Source: an uncultured Pelagibacteraceae bacterium (lineage in GTDB: Bacteria; Pseudomonadota; Alphaproteobacteria; Pelagibacterales; Pelagibacteraceae). Taken from it: DNA of 64,000 nucleotides. Within the stretch, counting starts at the first letter, position 1, and every line of letters starts with the position of its first letter. This document shows positions 9,562 through 16,121 of the stretch, one piece after another. The notes beneath the pieces were generated by a model that saw only the letters and a list, made by a program, of their open reading frames with translations, was not told the DNA's origin and ran no database searches. The translations under genes were made by a program, and so were the position numbers. Location of the stretch: assembly GCA_902579105.1 (NCBI GenBank), contig CACHFM010000001.1, positions 149,567-213,566 of the forward strand, written 5' to 3'.

Positions 9562-10338
9562 ATGAAAAAAATTAATTTAGCGATCACTGGATGCATGGGT
9601 AGAATGGGTCAACAAATTATTAAATCTGCTAAATCAAATAATTCTTTTAAAATAGTTGCTCTAACAGAAAGTAGAACAATAAATAAAAAAATTGCTGGAA
9701 TTAAACCTGGTTTAAATACCGATAAAGAATTTAAAAAATCAAATTTAATTATAGATTTTACAGTTCCTAAGTGCACTTTAGAAGTTTTAAAAATTGCAGC
9801 AAAACTCAAAAAAAGAATGGTCATTGGAACAACAGGATTTTCAAAAAAAGATGAAAATTTAATAAGAAAATATTCAAAAAAGATACCAATACTTAGAGCT
9901 GGTAATATGAGTTTAGGAATAAACTTATTAATGTATTTAACTGAAATTGCTTCAAAATCTCTAGGAAATAATTTCTTAAGTAAAGTTTTTGAAATACATC
10001 ACAAACATAAAAAAGATCATCCATCAGGAACAGCTTTAATGCTTGGAAAAGGAATAGCTGTTGGGAAAAATAAAAATTTTTATAAATTGATAGGTAAAAA
10101 ATATCTCAACAAAAAAAGTTTTCCATATGATAAAAAAATTAACTTTAATTCAATTAGAAAAGGAGAAATAATTGGAGAACACGAAGTTACTTTTTCAAGT
10201 GGAAAAGAAATAATTACATTAAATCATGAAGCATTTGACAGAGCTCTTTATTCTGAGGGAGCCTTTACAGCTGCTAAGTGGTTAATAAATAAAAAACCTG
10301 GCCTTTATTCAATGAGAGATGTTTTGAATTTCAAATAA
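9562..10338 (+). CDS. dapB: 4-hydroxy-tetrahydrodipicolinate reductase DapB
   Basis: DapB reduces hydroxy-tetrahydrodipicolinate in the lysine and diaminopimelate pathway. The nucleotide-binding motif AITGCMGRMGQQI lies at residues 7-19, GTTGFS near 90-95, and the catalytic signature EIHHKHKKDHPSGTAL near 151-166 contains the conserved histidines, the catalytic lysine and the substrate-binding Gly-Thr. The length of 258 residues is normal. Its last base is the first base of nth, so the two genes are probably translationally coupled. Confidence 0.97.
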   Translation: MKKINLAITGCMGRMGQQIIKSAKSNNSFKIVALTESRTINKKIAGIKPGLNTDKEFKKSNLIIDFTVPKCTLEVLKIAAKLKKRMVIGTTGFSKKDENLIRKYSKKIPILRAGNMSLGINLLMYLTEIASKSLGNNFLSKVFEIHHKHKKDHPSGTALMLGKGIAVGKNKNFYKLIGKKYLNKKSFPYDKKINFNSIRKGEIIGEHEVTFSSGKEIITLNHEAFDRALYSEGAFTAAKWLINKKPGLYSMRDVLNFK

Positions 10339-10991
10339 TGAATGAAATTCAAAGATCTAAAATAATTTTAAAGATTTTAAATAAAATTTATCCTAAAACA
10401 CCAATACCTTTAAAACATACTAATAGATTTACTCTATTAATTTCTGTTCTTTTATCTGCTCAAACTACAGATGTTAACGTTAATAATGTAACCAAAAATA
10501 TTTATCCAAAATATAATAAGCCCGAGCATTTTTTAAAATTAGGACGAAAAAAAATTGAAAATCTAATTAAAAGTATTGGTATATTTAGAGTAAAAGCTAA
10601 AAGTGTTTATTTATTATCAAAACAACTTATTGAAAAGCATGAAGGAAAAGTTCCAGAAAATTTTGAAGATCTTGAAAAATTACCTGGTGTTGGTCATAAA
10701 ACAGCCAGTGTAGTTATGTCCCAAGGATTTGGCCATCCAGCATTTCCTGTTGATACTCATATACATCGTTTAGCACAAAGATGGGGTCTTACTAATGGTA
10801 AAAATGTTGTACAAACAGAAAAAGATTTAAAAAGACTATTTCCTAAAAAATCTTGGAACAAACTTCACCTTCAAATAATTTATTATGGAAGAGAGTATTG
10901 TAAGGCTAGAGAATGTTATGGTTTAACTTGTAAAATTTGTTGTACTTGTTATCCTAATAGAAAAAAACCACTAATAACTAAGAAAGCATAA
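10338..10991 (+). CDS. nth: endonuclease III (DNA glycosylase/AP lyase) with altered cysteine cluster
   Basis: Nth excises oxidised pyrimidines and nicks abasic sites. The helix-hairpin-helix LPGVGHKTASVV lies near residues 114-125 with the catalytic lysine in HKTA, and the catalytic aspartate is in FPVDTHIHRLAQRWG near 136-150. The C-terminal Fe-S loop reads CKARECYGLTCKICCTC, with cysteines at relative positions 1, 6, 11, 14, 15 and 17. The classical pattern is C-x6-C-x2-C-x5-C (1, 8, 11, 17), so the second ligand position holds glycine and extra cysteines are present. The 217-residue length is typical. It sits 3 bases before the PfkB kinase gene. Confidence 0.95.
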   Translation: MNEIQRSKIILKILNKIYPKTPIPLKHTNRFTLLISVLLSAQTTDVNVNNVTKNIYPKYNKPEHFLKLGRKKIENLIKSIGIFRVKAKSVYLLSKQLIEKHEGKVPENFEDLEKLPGVGHKTASVVMSQGFGHPAFPVDTHIHRLAQRWGLTNGKNVVQTEKDLKRLFPKKSWNKLHLQIIYYGREYCKARECYGLTCKICCTCYPNRKKPLITKKA

Positions 10992-10994
10992 ATA

Positions 10995-11924
10995 ATGAAA
11001 ATATTAGGAATTGGAAACGCAATTGTAGACGTAATTTGCAAAGTAGAAGATTATTTTATCACTCAAAACAATTTAACAAAAAGCACTATGAAATTAATTT
11101 TTGATGATAAAGAGTTTAAAGAATTATTATCTGATCTTAAAATAGAAAAAACTGTCTCAGGAGGATCAGTTGCAAATTCTATTGTTGGATTATCACAACT
11201 TGGAAATGAAGTAGGATTTATTGGCAAAGTAAACGATGATGATCTTGGTGGTAAATATGAGGAAGGTCTGAAGCAAGAAAATGTTAAATATTTTTACTCA
11301 AAGAAAAAAGAAGAACTACCTACTGGAACTTGTTTAATATTAGTAACACCAGACTCAGAAAGAACAATGTGCACTTTTTTAGGAACTGCAGGAAAAATAA
11401 ATGAAAATGATGTTAGTTCAGACGCTATTAAACAAAGTGATATAATACTCCTAGAGGGTTATCTTTGGGACGAGGGAGAACCAAAAAAAGCTTTTGAAAA
11501 AGCAATTCAAAATGCAAATAAAGTTGCAATGTCTCTATCAGACCAGTTTTGTGTTGATAGACATAAACCTCATTTTTTAGAATTAGTTAAAAACAAATTA
11601 GACATAACATTTGCAAACGAACAAGAAATAATTTCATTAATAAATGCGAAATCTTTTGATGAGGTAATAAATTTTTCAAAATCTCTTGGTAAAATTATTG
11701 TTTTAACAAGAGGTGAAAAAGGTGCAGTTGCCATTAATGGAGACGAAGTTGTTGAATGTGGAATAAAACAGGGTCTAAAAATTGTTGATTTAACTGGGGC
11801 CGGAGATCTTTTTGCTGCAGGCTTTTTACATGGATATGTAAATAATATGTCACTGAAAGAAAGTTTGGATAAAGGAACTGAAATGTCTTCTAAAGTTATC
11901 CAACAAATTGGGGCTAGGCTTTAA
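10995..11924 (+). CDS. PfkB-family carbohydrate/nucleoside kinase (adenosine-kinase-like)
   Basis: The 309-residue protein is a PfkB/ribokinase-fold kinase. It opens with ILGIGNAIVDVICKVEDYF, has the sugar-binding region TVSGGSVANSIVGLSQLG near residues 53-70, and ends with the PfkB signature DLTGAGDLFAAGFLHGY near 262-278, where the GAGD aspartate is the catalytic base. Alphaproteobacterial homologues are usually called adenosine kinase or sugar kinase. The substrate cannot be read from the sequence. It is the last gene of a plus-strand run with dapB and nth. Confidence 0.88.
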   Translation: MKILGIGNAIVDVICKVEDYFITQNNLTKSTMKLIFDDKEFKELLSDLKIEKTVSGGSVANSIVGLSQLGNEVGFIGKVNDDDLGGKYEEGLKQENVKYFYSKKKEELPTGTCLILVTPDSERTMCTFLGTAGKINENDVSSDAIKQSDIILLEGYLWDEGEPKKAFEKAIQNANKVAMSLSDQFCVDRHKPHFLELVKNKLDITFANEQEIISLINAKSFDEVINFSKSLGKIIVLTRGEKGAVAINGDEVVECGIKQGLKIVDLTGAGDLFAAGFLHGYVNNMSLKESLDKGTEMSSKVIQQIGARL

Positions 11925-11939
11925 ATTTCTTAATTAGTT

Positions 11940-12059
11940 TTATTTTTTTTTTCTTTTAAAGCTTCCTTTGCCTTTTTTTGGTTTAACTATCTTAGGTTTA
12001 AATTTTTTTGAAAATAAATCTTTAATAATTGGATTTTTTTTATTTAATTTGGTAACCAT
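11940..12059 (-). CDS. arfA: ArfA-like alternative ribosome-rescue factor (39 residues)
   Basis: A 39-codon minus-strand ORF overlaps the end of the upstream winged-helix gene by 20 bases. Its product contains the block KPKIVKPKKGKGSFKRK at residues 21-37, closely resembling the ArfA signature (KKGKGSYMRK in Escherichia coli) preceded by NPIIKDLF, which resembles the family's DPLF helix. ArfA binds ribosomes stalled on non-stop mRNA and recruits RF2. Here the protein ends six residues after KGKGS, so it is even shorter than the processed E. coli form. No strong RNase III hairpin is visible. The last codons lie in an A10 run on the coding strand (plus-strand T run 11943-11952). The family assignment rests on motif recognition. 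Confidence 0.72.
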   Translation of the reverse strand: MVTKLNKKNPIIKDLFSKKFKPKIVKPKKGKGSFKRKKK

Positions 12060-12603
12060 TTTTTTTACTAATTATAAAATTTTCATCTTTAAAAAATTTA
12101 GAAATTTTTTTTCTAAGTCTATAAATATGTGTCTCAACAGTATGTGTTTCAATATTAGATTGATAACCCCAAACCTTAGTTTGCAGTTCATCTATACTTG
12201 TAGCCTTCTTTATTTTAGATAAATAAATAATTGTATTAACTTCTTTTTCAGTTAGCTTTAATTTTGTATTATGAGATGATATTTCTCTAGAATTTAAATT
12301 AATTTTATAATCATTGATAATAAATTCTGATTGAAAGCTAAACTGTTTTTTTAAAAATTCTATATTGAGTTTTTCAATAAGTTTAAATATTTTTATAGGT
12401 AAATGTTCAAAAACAAGTTGATATTCTACATTAAGAATTTTTTTCTTAGTAATAATTAAATAATTATTTAATTTTTCAATTTGATTATTCAATGATTTTT
12501 CATTTAAAGACTCAATTATTTTAAAATTTAAATCTTGTTCAAGTTCTTTAAGAATTTGGTATAGAGGATTAAATTGATAAATTATTAAATTTTGATTATT
12601 CAT
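12040..12603 (-). CDS. winged-helix transcriptional regulator with OmpR/PhoB-type DNA-binding domain
   Basis: Residues about 92-187 form an OmpR/PhoB-type winged helix: FIINDYKINLNSREI, the LTEKEVNTIIYLSK helix, and the recognition helix and wing in ETHTVETHIYRLRKKISKFF. The N-terminal 90 residues show alternating hydrophobic strands and helices but no recognisable phospho-acceptor aspartate pocket, so this is either a degenerate receiver or another sensing domain. No histidine kinase is adjacent. It is divergent from the L,D-transpeptidase gene with 13 bases between start codons, and its 3' end overlaps the ArfA-like ORF. It may regulate either neighbour; the target is unknown. Confidence 0.82.
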   Translation of the reverse strand: MNNQNLIIYQFNPLYQILKELEQDLNFKIIESLNEKSLNNQIEKLNNYLIITKKKILNVEYQLVFEHLPIKIFKLIEKLNIEFLKKQFSFQSEFIINDYKINLNSREISSHNTKLKLTEKEVNTIIYLSKIKKATSIDELQTKVWGYQSNIETHTVETHIYRLRKKISKFFKDENFIISKKNGYQIK

Positions 12604-12616
12604 ATATAATAAAGAT

Positions 12617-13111
12617 ATGACAATTCTTTTAAAAAATAAACATACTCTTAAAATAGATGATTTTCACTTCCAATGTAGTATTGGAAAAAATGGTATATGC
12701 AAAAAAAAGAAGGAGGGGGATAATAAAACTCCCAAAGGTTTCTTTAAAATTCAACACTTATATTTTAGAAAAGATAGATTAAAAAAACCCAAGACTCGTC
12801 TTAAGTGTATAGAAATTAATAAAAATATGGGTTGGTGTGATGATATCAAACATCCAAAAAAATATAATAAATTAATTAAAATTAATAAAAATATTAAACA
12901 TGAAAGACTTAAAAGAAAAGATCATAAATATGATTTACTTATACCTATAAAATATAATTTTAATAATCCTATTATTGGATTAGGTAGTTGCATTTTTATT
13001 CATTTAACAAAAAATTATAAAGCAACAGCTGGATGTATTGCTTTAAAAAAAAAAGATTTTTTAATAATGTTAAAATTAATAAACAAAAAAACTAAAATAA
13101 AAATATCTTAA
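12617..13111 (+). CDS. L,D-transpeptidase (YkuD) family protein
   Basis: The 164-residue protein contains the YkuD catalytic region: the substrate-side motif MGWCDDIKHPKKYN near residues 71-84, GLGSCIFIHL near 115-124 with the conserved histidine, and TAGCIAL near 131-137 with the catalytic cysteine. These enzymes make or attach 3-3 crosslinks in peptidoglycan. I see no clear signal peptide or membrane anchor at the N-terminus (MTILLKNKHTLKIDDF), as is common for the short alphaproteobacterial type. It overlaps the 3' end of the convergent YggS gene by 4 bases. Confidence 0.85.
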   Translation: MTILLKNKHTLKIDDFHFQCSIGKNGICKKKKEGDNKTPKGFFKIQHLYFRKDRLKKPKTRLKCIEINKNMGWCDDIKHPKKYNKLIKINKNIKHERLKRKDHKYDLLIPIKYNFNNPIIGLGSCIFIHLTKNYKATAGCIALKKKDFLIMLKLINKKTKIKIS

Positions 13112-13767
13112 AATCTTTGACCAAAAATACTTGAGCCAATTCTTAAATATGTAGCTGAATTTTTTAAAGCTACTAAATAATCTGAGGACATTCCCATACT
13201 AAGTTCCTTAAAAGAAAAATTATTGTTTAGTAATTTCATATCTTGAAAATAATCTGAAGAATTAGAATTTATTGGAGGTATACACATTAAACCTATCACA
13301 TCTAAATTAATTTTTTTACAATAATAAACAAAATCATTGAGTTCATCCTTATTTATTCCAGATTTTTGATCTTCCTTTCCAATATTAACTTGAATGAAAA
13401 TTTTAATCTTTTTATTTATTTTTAATTGCTCGTCTGCAATTTTTTTTGCAAGCTTTTCAGAGTCTACAGAATGAATAAAATCAAATAATTTGACTGCAAA
13501 TTTAACTTTATTGGTTTGTAATTTTCCAATCATGTGAAGTCTAATATTAGGATTTTTTAATTTAACTTCTGTCCATTTATCAATTGCTTCTTGAACTTTA
13601 TTTTCTCCAAAATCAATATGTCCATGATTAATTAATGGTAATATTTTATCAATTTGAAAAGTCTTGGATACAGCAATAATTTTTGGTAAATTATTAATTT
13701 TTAAACTACTTAAATTTAATTTTATTTTATTATTTATTTCGACTAAGTTTTGAACTGTACTATGCAT
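13108..13767 (-). CDS. YggS-family pyridoxal phosphate homeostasis protein
   Basis: This PLP-binding TIM-barrel protein keeps vitamin B6 pools and amino-acid metabolism balanced; no catalytic reaction is established. The PLP lysine is in IIAVSKTF near residues 30-37. Other family blocks are FGENKVQEAIDKW near 53-65, HMIGKLQTNKVK near 78-89, GLMCIPP near 159-165 and the closing LSMGMSSDYLVAL and RIGSSIFG segments. The length of 219 residues is typical. Its ATG at 13765-13767 abuts the plus-strand ATG of the ThiE-like gene at 13762-13764 in the palindrome ATGCAT, so promoter and leader of each gene must lie in the other's coding region, or a start is misplaced. Confidence 0.93.
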   Translation of the reverse strand: MHSTVQNLVEINNKIKLNLSSLKINNLPKIIAVSKTFQIDKILPLINHGHIDFGENKVQEAIDKWTEVKLKNPNIRLHMIGKLQTNKVKFAVKLFDFIHSVDSEKLAKKIADEQLKINKKIKIFIQVNIGKEDQKSGINKDELNDFVYYCKKINLDVIGLMCIPPINSNSSDYFQDMKLLNNNFSFKELSMGMSSDYLVALKNSATYLRIGSSIFGQRF

Positions 13768-14292
13768 AATTATTTAAAAAAAAAATATTACTTTATAAAT
13801 AAATTTGATACAAACAATATCGATCGACAAGACAAACAAACTATAATTATTTATAGAAATTATATAAGTAAAAAAAATAATGAATTACTTATCTTAAAAT
13901 TTAAGAAATATTGTAAAAAAAAAGGTAAAAAATTTTTTTTAGCAAATAATATTAAATTAGCCATTAAACTTAATTTAGATGGAGTCTATATACCTTCCTT
14001 TAATAAAAGTTTAAGTCACTTAAGCTATTCATATAATAAAAAATTTAAAATTATAGGATCGGCACACAATCTAAAAGAAATAAAAATTAAAGAACTTCAA
14101 AAAGTAAATAAAATTTTTTTGTCATCAATATTTAAAAAAAACAAAAATTTTTTAGGAATTAATAAATTTAAATTATTATCAAATCTAACAAAAAAAAAAG
14201 TTGTTGTTCTTGGAGGTATTTCAAAAAAAAATTTAAAACTACTTAAACTTTTAAATAACCCTGAATTTGCTGGAATATCATTTTTTGAATAA
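13762..14292 (+). CDS. ThiE/TenI-like protein, divergent thiamine phosphate synthase family
   Basis: I chose the ATG at 13762 over an in-frame TTG 12 bases upstream. The 176-residue product looks like a shortened ThiE/TenI TIM barrel: LAIKLNLDGVYIPSFNKSL (family: the G-hydrophobic-HLGQ region), KIIGSAHNLKEI (family: G-x-S-hydroxyl phosphate loop), and VVVLGGISKKNLKLL plus FAGISFFE (family: IGGI and the G-hydrophobic-A end). The usual HLGQ pyrimidine-site residues are replaced. ThiE joins the pyrimidine and thiazole halves of thiamine, but this copy may be TenI-like or inactive. Gene context next to YggS is common in Alphaproteobacteria. A hairpin terminator follows directly. Confidence 0.65.
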   Translation: MHNYLKKKYYFINKFDTNNIDRQDKQTIIIYRNYISKKNNELLILKFKKYCKKKGKKFFLANNIKLAIKLNLDGVYIPSFNKSLSHLSYSYNKKFKIIGSAHNLKEIKIKELQKVNKIFLSSIFKKNKNFLGINKFKLLSNLTKKKVVVLGGISKKNLKLLKLLNNPEFAGISFFE

Positions 14293-14322
14293 AAAAAAGG
14301 CCCCAAAATGGGGCCCTTTTTA
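14291..14322. terminator. bidirectional rho-independent terminator between thiE-like gene and porin
   Basis: GGCCCCA (14299-14305) pairs with TGGGGCC (14309-14315) around an AAA loop. An A8 run precedes the stem and CTTTTT follows it, so both the plus-strand gene ending at 14292 and the minus-strand porin ending at 14343 read into a GC stem followed by U residues. It is one of only two strong GC-rich hairpins I saw in this AT-rich window. Confidence 0.85.
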
Positions 14323-14342
14323 TAATTTAAATCTAAATTAAA

Positions 14343-15299
14343 TTAGAATGCAAATGTAGCAGATAAAGCCCATCTTTCTACGTCACCTGTAGATGAACTC
14401 TCTGTAGTGCTGTTACCTTTACCAGTAAACTCATATGTAGTTGCTGAGATAGTAACTCCACCTGTAGTGTAAGAAACATTAAGACCTTCAGCTTCTTCAT
14501 CAATATTAGAACCTTCAGTGTCAATTGTTTCAGAACCGTATGATACTGATAAATCATCAGTTACAGTGTAAGCAACTTGCCAAGAGCTAATTGTTTCATC
14601 AACTCCAGAACCAGCATCGTATGCGTTTTCAGTTTCTGATGCAGATAAAGTGAATGAACCCCATGCGTAAGAAGCTTTCATCACAGTTTGCTCTTCTTCT
14701 GAACCGATAGTATCAGTTTGACCAATACCATAGTCAACACTTAAACCTTCAATTCCTGCGTATGATACGCTCCAAGCAGTTGCAGATCCACCGCCAGCGC
14801 TTCCTGGAGAGTATGACGCTTTAAGAGTCAAGTCATCCATTAAGTTTGGAAGTGTATACATCATGCTATTGTTTCCAGCTTCAGCAGATCTTGGCGTAGT
14901 AAAGCCTGATCCGTTGTCCCAAAGGTCACCAGCAGCTGTAGTATCAATTGCTCCTGATGCAGATGATCCACCCTCACCAGAAAATACTAAAGTACCTAAA
15001 TCATCTGAACTAATTGTTACAGAGTGACTATCAAACGGTGCGTTCGCAATCCCTGTAGTACTATCGTCAGCTTGATCAAGTACAAAAGATAATGATACAT
15101 TCATACCATTGTCTAATTCACCTGAACCTGAGAAAGTTAACTGATTTCCCATAGTCCAAGATTTACCAGTGGCAGTTTTTGTAGTATTTTTAAGACCAAT
15201 ACTAGCTCCACCAGATACTGACATTGAGCCAGCATATGCAGATGTAACTACAAGCGAACCAGCTAATGCAGTTAATCCTATTTTTTTAAATGTGTTCAT
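14343..15299 (-). CDS. outer-membrane porin
   Basis: The 318-residue protein has a classical signal peptide (MNTFKKIGLTALAGSLVVTSAYA, cleavage after residue 23) followed by alternating-hydrophobicity strands typical of a Gram-negative porin barrel. The mature part starts GSMSVSGGASIGLKNT and includes LTFSGSGELDNGMNVSLSFVL, and the protein ends in ALSATFAF with the terminal phenylalanine needed for outer-membrane insertion. Its composition (Gly, Ser, Thr, Ala and acidic residues, few lysines) and more GC-rich codons differ from its neighbours, as expected for a very highly expressed surface protein. A strong Shine-Dalgarno and a strong terminator frame it. The transported solute cannot be read from sequence. 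Confidence 0.88.
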   Translation of the reverse strand: MNTFKKIGLTALAGSLVVTSAYAGSMSVSGGASIGLKNTTKTATGKSWTMGNQLTFSGSGELDNGMNVSLSFVLDQADDSTTGIANAPFDSHSVTISSDDLGTLVFSGEGGSSASGAIDTTAAGDLWDNGSGFTTPRSAEAGNNSMMYTLPNLMDDLTLKASYSPGSAGGGSATAWSVSYAGIEGLSVDYGIGQTDTIGSEEEQTVMKASYAWGSFTLSASETENAYDAGSGVDETISSWQVAYTVTDDLSVSYGSETIDTEGSNIDEEAEGLNVSYTTGGVTISATTYEFTGKGNSTTESSSTGDVERWALSATFAF

Positions 15300-15506
15300 A
15301 TTAATTACTCCTTATAATTAATTGTTAATTATTAATAATAAACACTGCATATTTATCATTTTAGAGGCTAATTTTTTATAAAATTAAGGATTTTTATCAA
15401 AAATATTACATATGTTGTATTTTTACATCACTTTTTTAAGTTTTTTTCATATATTTTATAGAATTAAAAATTATGTTGTATAAGCATTTAAGAAATTAAT
15501 ATCGAA
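15300..15506 (-). promoter_or_regulatory. porin leader and divergent promoter region with strong ribosome binding site
   Basis: On the minus strand AAGGAG (15308-15313) lies 8 bases before the porin ATG, an almost perfect Shine-Dalgarno, which is uncommon in this window. Farther upstream a 10-base direct repeat TATGTTGTAT occurs at 15411-15420 and again at 15472-15481, a candidate operator. I could not place a convincing -35/-10 pair. The stretch of about 207 bases also serves the divergent DUF3576 gene and contains no ORF worth calling. Confidence 0.5.
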
Positions 15507-16070
15507 ATGATTTCAATTAAAACTATAAAAATATCAGCTTTTTTAACCATAATCTCTTTATTACTCAATGCTTGCAATGGAAAAATTCCTGGCATACCGG
15601 GAGCTGATGCAAGAAAATATTCTAAAGACCCAGAAAAAAGAGTTGAACAAAATCTTGCTGAAGGTCGGGGTTTTACACTCAATGAAACATTTGGTGGGGG
15701 TACTAAAGGAGGAACTTTTGATTTTGCTAGCTCAAATGAATTATGGAGAGCCTCTCTTGATGTAATCGATTTTATGCCATTAAGTTCAGTAAATTACAGC
15801 GGGGGGATTATTATTACAGATTGGTATTCGGATAAACAAAATATCAATGAAAGTATTAAAATATCAATAAGATTTCTTACAAATGAAATAAGGTCTGATG
15901 CTTTGGATATAAAAATTTTTAATAGAAAGTGTTCTAGTAATTTAATGAATTGTAAAATCACTGAAACCAATAAAGTTTTAGTTACAGAACTTACAAGAGA
16001 AATTTTAAAAAAAGCTGCGACTTATGAAAAGGAAAAAGTTGCAAAAAGAAAAAAAGCAAGAAAAAAATAA
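15507..16070 (+). CDS. DUF3576-type lipoprotein
   Basis: The 187-residue protein has a signal segment ending in the lipobox LLNAC near residues 19-23, so it is probably a lipoprotein. The body matches the alphaproteobacterial DUF3576 pattern as I recall it: a glycine-rich FGGGTKGG, then LWRASLDVIDFMPLSSVNYSG and a GGIIITDWY block near residues 98-106 with following beta strands. The C-terminus is lysine/arginine-rich (KEKVAKRKKARKK). Its function is unknown. It sits 51 bases before leuS, as in other Alphaproteobacteria, together with lptE and holA, so an envelope role linked to LPS export is a guess. Confidence 0.8.
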   Translation: MISIKTIKISAFLTIISLLLNACNGKIPGIPGADARKYSKDPEKRVEQNLAEGRGFTLNETFGGGTKGGTFDFASSNELWRASLDVIDFMPLSSVNYSGGIIITDWYSDKQNINESIKISIRFLTNEIRSDALDIKIFNRKCSSNLMNCKITETNKVLVTELTREILKKAATYEKEKVAKRKKARKK

Positions 16071-16121
16071 AATAGGTTTGTGAAAGTCTAAAATCATAAT
16101 ATTAAATAAATATATAATCCT

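Noticed and set aside
11940..12060. RNase III hairpin in the arfA-like ORF as in E. coli
   Set aside because: Only a four-base stem (AAAG/CTTT) is possible near the KGKGS codons, too weak to be the known control hairpin.
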